In this document: positions 1 to 6,537 of the stretch, in pieces | How the letters are laid out: every line of letters starts with the position of its first letter | Numbering within the stretch: position 1 is the stretch's first letter | Source: Cloacimonetes bacterium UBA6081 | GTDB taxonomy: Bacteria > Cloacimonadota > Cloacimonadia > Cloacimonadales > Cloacimonadaceae | Assembly: GCA_002428685.1 (NCBI GenBank) | Contig: DIXL01000051.1 | Location: 1 to 12,960 of the forward strand | Direction: 5' to 3' | Length of the DNA stretch: 12,960 bases | Translations under genes and position numbers: made by a program | The notes under the pieces: model-generated | The model's input: the letters and a program-made list of their open reading frames with translations, nothing else | Database searches by the model: none | Told to the model about the DNA's origin: nothing

Positions 1-62
1 CGAAGACTCTTGGACTCGGACAGCAGAGACTGAACTCGGTTATACATGTTCACTCCTTTCAT
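1..62 (-). CDS. 5' end of an unidentified leftward gene, cut by the window edge
   Basis: Reading the minus strand from 62 down to 1 gives an open frame of 20 codons beginning MKGVNMYNRVQSLLSESKSL, with no stop before the window ends. A strong Shine-Dalgarno sequence, AGGAGG, lies five bases before the ATG at 62. A second in-frame ATG at 47 has its own GGAG element, so either start is possible. The visible residues show no signal peptide or domain and give no function. It lies 84 bases downstream of the small exported-peptide gene on the same strand, so the two may be cotranscribed. The case for a gene rests on the ribosome binding site and the open frame only. Confidence 0.45.
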   Translation of the reverse strand, partial: MKGVNMYNRVQSLLSESKSL

Positions 63-146
63 TTGTACCTCCTGATCTTTCCATCCGGAGGTAATTTAGT
101 TATTCCTCAGAGTGGTGCAATCTATAGTTCCGTTTCTGGTGCACTT

Positions 147-260
147 TTAAATTCCGGCGACAGTGCCGTCCAGGCTTTGCAAGGCATCTTCTTTGGCAGT
201 TTGAGCTACCAGCATCACTGCTGACAGCAGGGCTATTGTAAGGATAAAAAGTTTCTTCAT
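147..260 (-). CDS. Small exported peptide, 37 residues, or the remnant of a secreted protein
   Basis: The minus strand from 260 encodes MKK followed by a hydrophobic run (LFILTIALLSAVMLVAQ) typical of a Sec signal peptide. Only about 17 residues (TAKEDALQSLDGTVAGI) follow before TAA at 147-149. The start is supported by AAGGGAG seven bases upstream of the ATG. A cleavage site is likely after residue 19 or 20, which would leave a mature peptide of fewer than 20 residues. This is either a genuine tiny exported peptide or the head of a decayed secreted protein. A shift of one base near the end would add about ten more codons (EFKSAPETEL) before another stop, but I see no clear slippery site. No family is recognised. 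Confidence 0.5.
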   Translation of the reverse strand: MKKLFILTIALLSAVMLVAQTAKEDALQSLDGTVAGI

Positions 261-386
261 GAGGGACTCCCTTGTTGTGTTTTTGCCGCGATAATAAGGA
301 ATAGTTTGTAGTCTAGGAATATTGTTAAGTGCCTATTTCTTGGCAGGTATCGCATATCTTGTCAAATTTCGCATAACAACCCACAT

Positions 387-416
387 TGTCGTTCCCGCGG
401 AGGCGGGAATCCAGCC
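387..416 (+). repeat. dRS3-like palindromic repeat, copy 1
   Basis: This 30-base element has TTCCCGC and GCGGGAA arms around a GGAG loop, followed by TCCAGCC. It is identical over 30 of 30 bases to the reverse complement of the copy at 7428-7457, and it matches the copy at 7318-7347 at 28 of 30. The ATTCCC-N8-GGGAAT core is the pattern of the dRS3 repeats known from Neisseria, and similar palindromes are scattered in many bacterial genomes. Whether these copies share ancestry or mobility with dRS3 is not shown here. Confidence 0.85.
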
Positions 417-460
417 CTTGATAATCCAGTAAGGATGACACACGGCACTCGCCGGTTATT

Positions 461-620
461 GCACGTAACGAGTCCTTGCAGCCAAAACAATGAGAGATAA
501 CGTTAGAACGGGCAGAGGCTGCAACGACTCCTTACTTACGGCACGTAACGAGTCCTTGCAGCCAAAACAATGAGAGGTAACGTTAGAACCGGCAGAGGCT
601 GCAACGACTCCTTACTTACA
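461..620. repeat. Two tandem 80-bp units, each an imperfect palindrome
   Basis: Unit 1 (461-540) and unit 2 (541-620) abut exactly and differ at only three positions: 496/576 A/G, 510/590 G/C, and the last base. Within each unit a 19-base arm (465-483, GTAACGAGTCCTTGCAGCC) is matched at 17 of 19 positions by the reverse complement of 517-535. Unit 2 has the same arms at 545-563 and 597-615. The 33-base loop contains the small palindrome TAACGTTA (498-505). Each unit could therefore extrude or be transcribed as a long stem-loop. There is no coding frame across it and no spacer structure. It resembles a REP/MITE-type element duplicated in place. Confidence 0.9.
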
Positions 621-659
621 GGGAGAAGGATTAAAGGACAGGGAACAGTTAAGGCTGAC

Positions 660-687
660 ACTGATACCTGAAACCTGATGCCTGAAA
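660..687. repeat. 14-bp tandem near-duplicate
   Basis: ACTGATACCTGAAA (660-673) is followed directly by CCTGATGCCTGAAA (674-687), matching at 12 of 14 positions. It lies about 35 bases upstream of the candidate promoter. It is probably replication-slippage sequence; no function can be read from it. Confidence 0.6.
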
Positions 688-720
688 TCTAAAAAAAACC
701 ATTAGTAATGCATTTTGTGC

Positions 721-748
721 TTGACAATTCGGCACCACTATGCAGAAT
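721..748 (+). promoter_or_regulatory. Candidate sigma-70 promoter for the rightward operon
   Basis: A perfect -35 hexamer, TTGACA, lies at 721-726, and CAGAAT (four of six matches to TATAAT) lies at 743-748 with 16 bases between them. Transcription would begin near 755, giving a leader of about 75 bases before the lipoprotein start at 832. The -10 box is weak, so the call depends on the -35 box and on position. No operator-like inverted repeat overlaps it. Confidence 0.4.
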
Positions 749-831
749 TGGAGAGTTAGTATTTTTGTCCCGAATTTAATGGCTAAATAGTTAAATACTA
801 AATAGAAAGACTGATGTTCAAGGAGACGATA

Positions 832-1629
832 ATGAGAACAAGACTGTTTGTTATTTTGGCAGTCGTGATCCTGATAGGCTTGGTGGGATGCAAAAAAAAG
901 GCTAAAACCATGCCGAGCAAAGAAACTACTGCGGCAATCACTACTTATGCACCGTTGCCAACTTTTAAAGAAGTTTTCCGGGTATTGGATCAATTGCAGG
1001 CTAAGGATATTTCCAGTGCCATTCCCACCAAACTGTATAAAACAAAACAGGAAGAAGTGCGCAACGCCTTTTCTCTGGGTTTATTGACTGCCGATGCCAC
1101 TTTGGCGGCAAAGGGTCGCAATAAAGCCCGTTTAACCGACATTTCTTCCCAGATGATGAATCTTACCACACTATTGGGTTTGGAAAGCGAAGTGAATCAG
1201 ATGGGTGCAGACCTTAAAACTCTGATAGAAAAAGAGAAATGGGACGATTTGGAAGCAACCCTGGATGCACACAAGAAAAAAGTGGAAGACAAGCTGTGGG
1301 AAATGGAAAGCTATGATAACTATACACTTATGCTAATGGGTGGTTGGGTGGAAGCAGCCAATCGAGTTGCATGGCTGATCAAACAGAATTACAGTGCTGA
1401 AAAAACCAAGGTCTTGGAACAAAAGGGCACCTTTAACAGCCTGATTGGAAACCTGAAAACTATTCAAGCCGAGCATATTACCAGCCAGCCTGCCTTTGCA
1501 GAAGCCTTGGGACTGATGGCGCAAGTTAAATCGGTAATTGACTCAGACAAGGAAAAAACTTATACTGTTGAACAGCTTGATCAGATTATTAGCTTAACTG
1601 ATCAGATTAAAGCCGCATTTTTAAAATAG
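832..1629 (+). CDS. Alpha-helical lipoprotein of unknown function
   Basis: The protein has 265 residues. Residues 5-19 are a hydrophobic signal segment ending in the lipobox LVGC, with lipidated Cys20 followed by a lysine-rich linker. Residues 45-265 look almost wholly alpha-helical and charged, with amphipathic stretches but no catalytic motif that I recognise. Residue +2 after the cysteine is lysine, not the aspartate that retains lipoproteins in the inner membrane of enterobacteria, so an outer-membrane location is possible. The ATG at 832 is chosen because AGGAG lies six bases upstream and the signal peptide starts there; an in-frame ATG at 814 would only add six residues ahead of it. It is the first gene of the rightward run, 107 bases before the next gene with no clear terminator between. 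It may be an accessory lipoprotein of the membrane operon. Its family is unknown to me. Confidence 0.85.
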   Translation: MRTRLFVILAVVILIGLVGCKKKAKTMPSKETTAAITTYAPLPTFKEVFRVLDQLQAKDISSAIPTKLYKTKQEEVRNAFSLGLLTADATLAAKGRNKARLTDISSQMMNLTTLLGLESEVNQMGADLKTLIEKEKWDDLEATLDAHKKKVEDKLWEMESYDNYTLMLMGGWVEAANRVAWLIKQNYSAEKTKVLEQKGTFNSLIGNLKTIQAEHITSQPAFAEALGLMAQVKSVIDSDKEKTYTVEQLDQIISLTDQIKAAFLK

Positions 1630-1641
1630 ATTATTAAGATT

Positions 1642-1664
1642 GAAGGTGGGAAGGTTGGAAGGTT
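1642..1664. repeat. GGAAGGT microrepeat
   Basis: The short gap after the lipoprotein gene holds GAAGGT, GGGAAGGTT and GGAAGGTT in series, a purine-rich slippage-type microrepeat. It is not followed by a hairpin or a T-run, so it is not a terminator. No function is inferred. Confidence 0.5.
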
Positions 1665-1736
1665 TTGCAAGTGCCAAACAGGATGCTTGATAAACCCTTC
1701 AGCTTTTCTTTCCAGCCACTTAGGCAAAGGACTACA

Positions 1737-2831
1737 ATGAAAAAGTTGCTCCTTGTTGTAGGGCTGTTTCTGTGTGTCTATGTTCAATTATCTGCCTCGA
1801 GTCTGTTTTGGGTAGAAGATGTTCCTTGGGATGAGGGCAAAGCCTTAAGCCTGGAGTGGAACGTTCCCGCAGAAACGGTTTATCTGCAAAAAGCAGATTC
1901 TTTAGGCGCGTGGGATTTGATTTATGCCGGCGCAGAAAAGAAATATAAAGATTCAGAAGTTAACCCCCAACAGCTTTATACCTATCGTCTAATCGTGCCA
2001 AGGCCAGAAATTGGCGATAGCATTTCGTTCATAGCTACTGCCAAGCCCATAGAGCAGTGGTTTTACCTGCATAAACTGTCTTTTTTGCTGATTTTGCTGG
2101 CGGTGTCCTTTGCCATTATCTACTATGTAAATGGAGCCAGAAATGGTAAGGACTATTTTATCAGGCGCATTACCGCGCTGGATAGCGTGGATGAAGCCAT
2201 AGGCCGTGCCACGGAAAAAGGTAAGCCCATATTGTTCGTTCCAGGTATTGGCGATTTGGATGATATTCAAACCATAGCCAGCCTTACCATTATGAGCCAT
2301 TTGGCTCAAAAAGCTGCTGAATATGATACAGAACTGATAGTCCCCTGCCGTTTTTCCATGGTTCTTTCTGCCAGCCGTGAAGTGGTGAAAGAGGCATACC
2401 TGAAAGCGGGGAAACCTGATGCCTACAAAGAAGAGCGCATTTTTTACCTTACAGATGATCAGTTTGGTTATGTAGCTGGAATCGATGGTATTATGCTACG
2501 TGAACAACCAGCTGCCAATTTCTTTTTGGGCAGCTTCTATGCCGAGTCTCTGATTTTGGCAGAAACCGGCTTTAGCACTGGTGCCATTCAAACAAGTGGA
2601 ACCGCGCAGGCATCGCAATTGCCTTTCTTTATAGTATCTTGCGATCACACCCTGATAGGAGAAGAGCTGTTTGCCGCTTCGGCCTATCTATCCCGTGATC
2701 CCCAACAGCTTGGAAGCCTGAAGGGGCACGATTTTGGCAAGGTGCTGGTAATTTTGTTTATTATAATGGGCGTGGTAACCGAAATGGCAGGCTGGCATTG
2801 GTTCAAGGCTTTTTTTGAGGGGGCACAGTGA
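1737..2831 (+). CDS. Membrane protein with FN3-like and DUF6754-like domains
   Basis: This 364-residue protein has, in order, a signal peptide (about 1-21), an extracytoplasmic fibronectin-III-like strand-rich region (about 30-102), a transmembrane helix (about 113-131), a large soluble domain (about 138-333) and a second transmembrane helix (about 335-355). The soluble domain begins with an alternating beta-alpha pattern (PILFVPGIGDLDD, then ELIVPCRF), looks Rossmann-like and matches what I recall of DUF6754; I could not search to confirm this. Basic residues after the first helix (GARNGKDYFIRR) place the large domain in the cytoplasm by the positive-inside rule. The start at 1737 has AAAGG upstream and begins directly at the signal peptide; an upstream in-frame ATG at 1665 would bury it. 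The stop overlaps the next start by four bases. No biochemical role is known to me. Confidence 0.85.
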   Translation: MKKLLLVVGLFLCVYVQLSASSLFWVEDVPWDEGKALSLEWNVPAETVYLQKADSLGAWDLIYAGAEKKYKDSEVNPQQLYTYRLIVPRPEIGDSISFIATAKPIEQWFYLHKLSFLLILLAVSFAIIYYVNGARNGKDYFIRRITALDSVDEAIGRATEKGKPILFVPGIGDLDDIQTIASLTIMSHLAQKAAEYDTELIVPCRFSMVLSASREVVKEAYLKAGKPDAYKEERIFYLTDDQFGYVAGIDGIMLREQPAANFFLGSFYAESLILAETGFSTGAIQTSGTAQASQLPFFIVSCDHTLIGEELFAASAYLSRDPQQLGSLKGHDFGKVLVILFIIMGVVTEMAGWHWFKAFFEGAQ

Positions 2832-3526
2832 AGCGCAATCTACCTTTGATATTTGCTTTCATCTCCGGGATTCTGGTGGTGATTTCAGAATTTATTCCGC
2901 ATCGTCCCTTTTCTCAAATGGTTTCCACCCTGCAAGACTGGTTTATGATTATTGCCGGTTTTGCTATAATTTTAGGGCAGATAAGTCTGTTTCAAGCAAA
3001 CCTTGCAAAAATCAAGGAAAAGAAAAGCGGTTGGTATTTCTATCTGGCTGGTTTACTAAGCTTTATGCTGATGCTGGTGATAGGTTTGCTGTGGGGAACC
3101 CAGGAATACCGTGGTTTAATTGGGCATGGAGAAGCAATACAGGGTTGGCTGGGTTCCAAACCATTTGACTATATGTTTGATAATGCCTATATGCCTCTAT
3201 CAGCCACAATGTTTTCGCTGTTGGCTTTCTTTATTGCTTCGGCTGCCTATCGGGCTTTTATAATCCGTAGTTTTGAATCTAATCTACTGATGATTACGGC
3301 TGTAATTGTAATCTTGGGAAGAACCAGTTTTGGTGGTATGCTAACTGCTTGGCTGCCGGAAAGTTTTAAGTTTTGGCATCTGCCCAATTTGAGTGATTTC
3401 ATTATGGAATATCCAAATTCAGCCGCGCAAAGAGCTATTATGATTAGTGCAGCACTTGGCATAATCGGCAGTAGCTTGCGCATTATTCTGGGTATCGAGC
3501 GATCCTATTTGGGGAGTGATAAATGA
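2828..3526 (+). CDS. Polytopic membrane protein, about six helices, unknown function
   Basis: The 232-residue product starts at a GTG that overlaps the previous stop as GTGA, preceded by GAGGGGG. By eye it has six hydrophobic segments: about 5-23, 37-55, 69-90, 120-142, 150-167 and 200-222. Between helices 2 and 3 is a basic loop (AKIKEKK), likely cytoplasmic. The loop from 92 to 118 holds several Gly and aromatic residues (WGTQEYRGLIGHGE), and another lies between helices 5 and 6 (about 168-198). I see no transporter signature, ATPase motif or catalytic motif. The 4-base overlaps on both sides make translational coupling with its neighbours very likely, so it probably forms a complex with them. 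Confidence 0.85.
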   Translation: MKRNLPLIFAFISGILVVISEFIPHRPFSQMVSTLQDWFMIIAGFAIILGQISLFQANLAKIKEKKSGWYFYLAGLLSFMLMLVIGLLWGTQEYRGLIGHGEAIQGWLGSKPFDYMFDNAYMPLSATMFSLLAFFIASAAYRAFIIRSFESNLLMITAVIVILGRTSFGGMLTAWLPESFKFWHLPNLSDFIMEYPNSAAQRAIMISAALGIIGSSLRIILGIERSYLGSDK

Positions 3527-4356
3527 GCGTTAATGCAAATTCCCAAACAGAACGCCGGATTGTCTTTCTGGTGCTGCTGCTGGCAGTAGCTCTGCCACTG
3601 ATCTTTCCCATAGGCTGGAAAACAGAGGTTTCCGGTTATACCAAAATGGCCTGGAACTTAATTGAAAGCACTCCCGATTCTGTGGTAGTGATCTTTTCCT
3701 TTGATTACGATCCTTCTACTATGACGGAATTGCAGCCCATGGCCGAAGCTATGTTGGAGCATGCTTTTTCCCGCAATCACAAAGTTCTGGCTATGGCATT
3801 GTGGCCTCAAGGCGCACAAATGGCAGAGCAGGCTTTTGCGGAAGCAAAGAAAGCCTATCCAGACAAAGCCTATGGAGTGGATTATATCAACATGGGCTAC
3901 AAGGTTGCAGGAATAGTAGCTATTCAAGCCATGGGACGCTCTATGGCCGAGGTATTTCCCACCGATCAGCGTGGCATTAAGTATCAGGAAATCCCCATGT
4001 TAAAAAACATCAGAACCTTGAAAGATATCGCTTACATAAATTCGCTGTCCAGCGGAACCCCTGGTATAAAAGAATGGGTGATGGCAGGCCGTGATGCCTA
4101 TGGAACGCCTGTTACGGGCGGAACCACAGCAGTTAGTGCTCCAGGATTCTTTCCCTATGTGAACAGCCAAAAACAGCTTCATGGTATGCTGGGAGGGCTA
4201 AAAGCTGCCTCAGAATATGAGGTATTGATTGGCAAAATCGGTAGTGCAACCACCAAAATGGATGCCCAGTCCATAGCGCATCTGCTTATCCTGATCTTTA
4301 TCGCTGTTGGCAATGTAAAAGCATTTAGAGCACGCAGAAGGAGGGATGCGATATGA
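3523..4356 (+). CDS. Membrane-anchored Rossmann-like protein, unknown function
   Basis: The 277-residue protein has helices near each end (about 12-30 and 250-264) and a soluble region of about 220 residues between them. The two arginines before the first helix and the RARRRR tail after the second place both ends in the cytoplasm, so the middle should face the periplasm. The middle begins with alternating strands and helices (SVVVIFSF, then a helix, then KVLAMALWPQ, then a helix) and carries a Y-x-N-x-G-x-x-x-A-G stretch (residues 121-130). A Gly/Thr-rich segment (YGTPVTGGTTAV) and a GG motif follow near 193-225. The ATG at 3523 overlaps the previous stop as ATGA, with GGGGAG upstream. No known family is recognised; the fold is inferred from pattern only. 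Confidence 0.85.
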   Translation: MSVNANSQTERRIVFLVLLLAVALPLIFPIGWKTEVSGYTKMAWNLIESTPDSVVVIFSFDYDPSTMTELQPMAEAMLEHAFSRNHKVLAMALWPQGAQMAEQAFAEAKKAYPDKAYGVDYINMGYKVAGIVAIQAMGRSMAEVFPTDQRGIKYQEIPMLKNIRTLKDIAYINSLSSGTPGIKEWVMAGRDAYGTPVTGGTTAVSAPGFFPYVNSQKQLHGMLGGLKAASEYEVLIGKIGSATTKMDAQSIAHLLILIFIAVGNVKAFRARRRRDAI

Positions 4357-4988
4357 GTTTTGCCGGCACTTTCGGATTGTGGATGGCGGTGTTTTTCACT
4401 TTCAGTATCTTTAGTTTTTTATACAAGGATAATCCTTTCTACAAATTTGCCGAACAGGTGTTTGTAGGTTTGTCAGCGGCCTACTGGCTGGTGTATCTGT
4501 ATTACAGCATTATGCTGCCGAATCTGTTTAGCAAGCTGATTAGCGACTTTAAAGGCAATCTGATTCTCTTGATTCCGGCAGCACTTGGCATTATGATGCT
4601 GATGCGTATTATTCCCAAAACGCAGTGGATCAGCCGTTTTCCGATTGCCATCATGATAGGCACTTCTGCTGGAATAAGTATGGTGCGTTATGCTAAAAGC
4701 GATTTACTTAGCCAGATTTCGGCTACTATGATAAATCCCTTCGCTGCCGTTAGTGTTTCGGCAGTCATAGGCAATTTTTTGCTGATTATTGGCACCATCT
4801 GTGGAGTTTACTTTTTCTATTTCAGCAAAAAGCAGGAAGGGCTTAGTGCGGTGCCCTCAAAATTGGGTATCTGGTTTTTAATGATTAGCTTTGGCGCATC
4901 ATTTGGTTATACTGTAATGGCGCGTATATCACTACTGATTGGTAGATTAGAGTTCATTCTCAAAGACTGGTTGCATATAATAAAGTAA
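4353..4988 (+). CDS. Second polytopic membrane protein, unknown function
   Basis: This 211-residue protein has hydrophobic segments at about 4-23, 34-55, 69-87, 96-112, 130-155 and 170-190, with a basic KKQEG loop after the fifth. Its ATG overlaps the previous stop as ATGA, and a strong AAGGAGGG element precedes it, the best ribosome binding site in the operon. The last helix is followed by an amphipathic C-terminal stretch (RLEFILKDWLHIIK). Motifs of transport or enzyme families were not found. It is the last member of the tightly overlapping four-gene block; the next gene follows after only 16 bases with its own ribosome binding site. Confidence 0.85.
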   Translation: MSFAGTFGLWMAVFFTFSIFSFLYKDNPFYKFAEQVFVGLSAAYWLVYLYYSIMLPNLFSKLISDFKGNLILLIPAALGIMMLMRIIPKTQWISRFPIAIMIGTSAGISMVRYAKSDLLSQISATMINPFAAVSVSAVIGNFLLIIGTICGVYFFYFSKKQEGLSAVPSKLGIWFLMISFGASFGYTVMARISLLIGRLEFILKDWLHIIK

Positions 4989-5004
4989 CTTACAAGGGGA
5001 CAAA

Positions 5005-6537
5005 ATGTTACAACTTCATCAACGCTTCATTCAGGCCGCTAAGAAGTTTTCCGGCAAAATTGCTGTTTACGACAAGGCCACCAATAATGACTACACCTAT
5101 GGCAAAATGCTGATTGCCTCCTTAATCTTAAAAGCATATATTAGCCACATCAAAGGCAAGTATGTGGGCATTTTGCTTCCCACCTCCATGGGTGCTATGT
5201 TGGCCGTTTTGGGCACGTTGATGAATGGCAAAATCCCTGTGATGATAAACTATTCCACCGGAGCACTGGATAACTCCCGTTATGCTCGTGAAAAGTGTGG
5301 GTTTAAAACCATCCTCACCAGCCAGAAGCTGCTGGAAAAGCTGAATCTGCAGCCTATTGATCATATGATCTTTCTGGAAGACATTCTGGCCAATGTAAAC
5401 ATAGTGGCAAAGCTAAAAGCTGCCCTTGTTTCCAAACTGCCCTTTGCAGTTCTGAAAGGCATGGTTCACAGCGGTTCAATTGATGAAGTTTCGGTTATCC
5501 TCTTTACCAGCGGCAGCGAAAAGGAACCCAGGGCAGTGCAGCTTACCCACAAAAACATCTTGCATAATGTAGATGCCATTCCAACCTTGGTGGTGCTGGA
5601 TCAGGACGATGTCTTTATGTGTATCTTGCCCATGTTTCATGTGTTTGGTCTCACCATAGTTTTTTGGTTGCCTGCGTTAATCGGTGCCAGCATGGTTACC
5701 TATCCCAACCCCTTGGAATATAAGACGGTATCAGAATTATGCCGCGAATATAAAGCTACCTTTATGGCAGCAACTCCCGCCTTCTTCTATGGTTATCTGC
5801 AAAAATCTCAGCCAGGAGATTTCTCCAGCATGCGTTTTGCCATTGCCGGCGCAGATAAGCTTCCGGACAAAGTGAATGATGGCTTTTTAAAGAAACATGG
5901 CATTCCTATCTTTGAAGGTTACGGCACTACAGAAACCAGCCCGGTTATTTCGTCAAATTACCCGGGAGCGCACAAAATGGGCAGCATAGGAAAGCCCCTA
6001 CCCGGCGTGCAGATTCGCATTGTGGATATTAATACCGATAAGATACTGGGGCCAAATCAACAGGGTAAAATCCTTGTCAAGGGCGACATGGTGATGGCTG
6101 GCTACTTGGGTGACATGGAAGAAACCTCTCTGCGCATTCATAATGGCTGGTATGATACCGGCGACATCGGCATGTTTGATGAGGATGGCTTCTATTGGCA
6201 CAAGGGACGCCTGAAACGCTTTGTAAAAGTAGGCGGGGAAATGGTATCGTTAGTAAAAGTGGAAGAACTGCTCAGTCGCTTGTTGCCCGAAAACGTTATC
6301 TGCTGCGTAGTGGATGTTCCCAATCAGATCAAAGGAGCGGATGTGGTGGCAGCCGTGGCAACGGGAGATTTTGATCAGCACAAGATATTGAAAGCCTTAA
6401 AAAAAGAACTTCCCGCCATTGCTGTGCCACGACAGTTTTATGTTATTGATGATATACCTATGATGGCCAGTGGTAAAGTAAATTTCCGCGAAGTGGAAAA
6501 AATCTGCCGCGACAAGAATAACAATGGTGAAAAATAG
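5005..6537 (+). CDS. AMP-forming acyl-ACP/acyl-CoA synthetase, Aas C-terminal type
   Basis: The 510-residue protein belongs to the ANL adenylate-forming superfamily, which activates a carboxylic acid with ATP and passes it to CoA or acyl carrier protein. Visible core motifs are the phosphate loop FTSGSEKEPRA (167-177), PMFHVFG (209-215), YGTTET (306-311), YDTGD (383-387), the hinge region GRLKR (401-405) and the C-terminal catalytic lysine Lys491 in ASGKVN. The TSGSE form of the loop and overall resemblance suggest the acyl-ACP synthetase half of Aas, here without the acyltransferase half. The phosphate loop reads PRAV where most family members have PKGV, a conservative Lys-to-Arg change plus loss of a glycine. 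Start: AAGGGG six bases before the ATG. A fatty-acid substrate is inferred, not shown. It overlaps the next gene by 14 bases. Confidence 0.85.
   Translation: MLQLHQRFIQAAKKFSGKIAVYDKATNNDYTYGKMLIASLILKAYISHIKGKYVGILLPTSMGAMLAVLGTLMNGKIPVMINYSTGALDNSRYAREKCGFKTILTSQKLLEKLNLQPIDHMIFLEDILANVNIVAKLKAALVSKLPFAVLKGMVHSGSIDEVSVILFTSGSEKEPRAVQLTHKNILHNVDAIPTLVVLDQDDVFMCILPMFHVFGLTIVFWLPALIGASMVTYPNPLEYKTVSELCREYKATFMAATPAFFYGYLQKSQPGDFSSMRFAIAGADKLPDKVNDGFLKKHGIPIFEGYGTTETSPVISSNYPGAHKMGSIGKPLPGVQIRIVDINTDKILGPNQQGKILVKGDMVMAGYLGDMEETSLRIHNGWYDTGDIGMFDEDGFYWHKGRLKRFVKVGGEMVSLVKVEELLSRLLPENVICCVVDVPNQIKGADVVAAVATGDFDQHKILKALKKELPAIAVPRQFYVIDDIPMMASGKVNFREVEKICRDKNNNGEK

Larger units (their letters stand above)
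261..831. other. Gene-free intergenic region rich in repeats
   Basis: No convincing gene lies here. The region separates a leftward transcript (260 and below) from the rightward operon starting at 832, so it must hold divergent promoters. It contains one dRS3-like palindrome (387-416), a small GGC/GCC hairpin (443-454), two tandem 80-bp palindromic units (461-620), a 14-bp near-duplicate (660-687) and a candidate sigma-70 promoter (721-748). On the minus strand a TTGACA box at 360-365 could serve the small-peptide gene, but no good -10 box stands at the right distance. The A/T-rich stretch 755-810 just before the lipoprotein gene is otherwise featureless. Confidence 0.7.

Noticed and set aside
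360..365. TTGACA box on the minus strand as promoter of the small-peptide gene
   Set aside because: No hexamer resembling TATAAT stands 15-19 bases downstream.
461..620. Possible CRISPR array
   Set aside because: Two 80-bp units abut with no spacers, and the units are longer than CRISPR repeats; it is a tandem duplication of a palindromic element.
649..993. Minus-strand 114-codon frame across the promoter and lipoprotein start
   Set aside because: It runs antisense over the well-supported lipoprotein signal peptide, has a low-complexity, Cys/Phe-rich translation, no ribosome binding site and no family resemblance.
1665..1736. N-terminal extension of the DUF6754-like protein
   Set aside because: It would place 24 residues ahead of a clear signal peptide; the ATG at 1737 has its own AAAGG element.
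2815..3168. Plus-strand 117-codon frame overlapping the first polytopic membrane gene
   Set aside because: The coupled frame beginning at the GTG at 2828 gives a coherent membrane protein; this alternative frame is Cys/Arg/Gly-rich and ends mid-gene.
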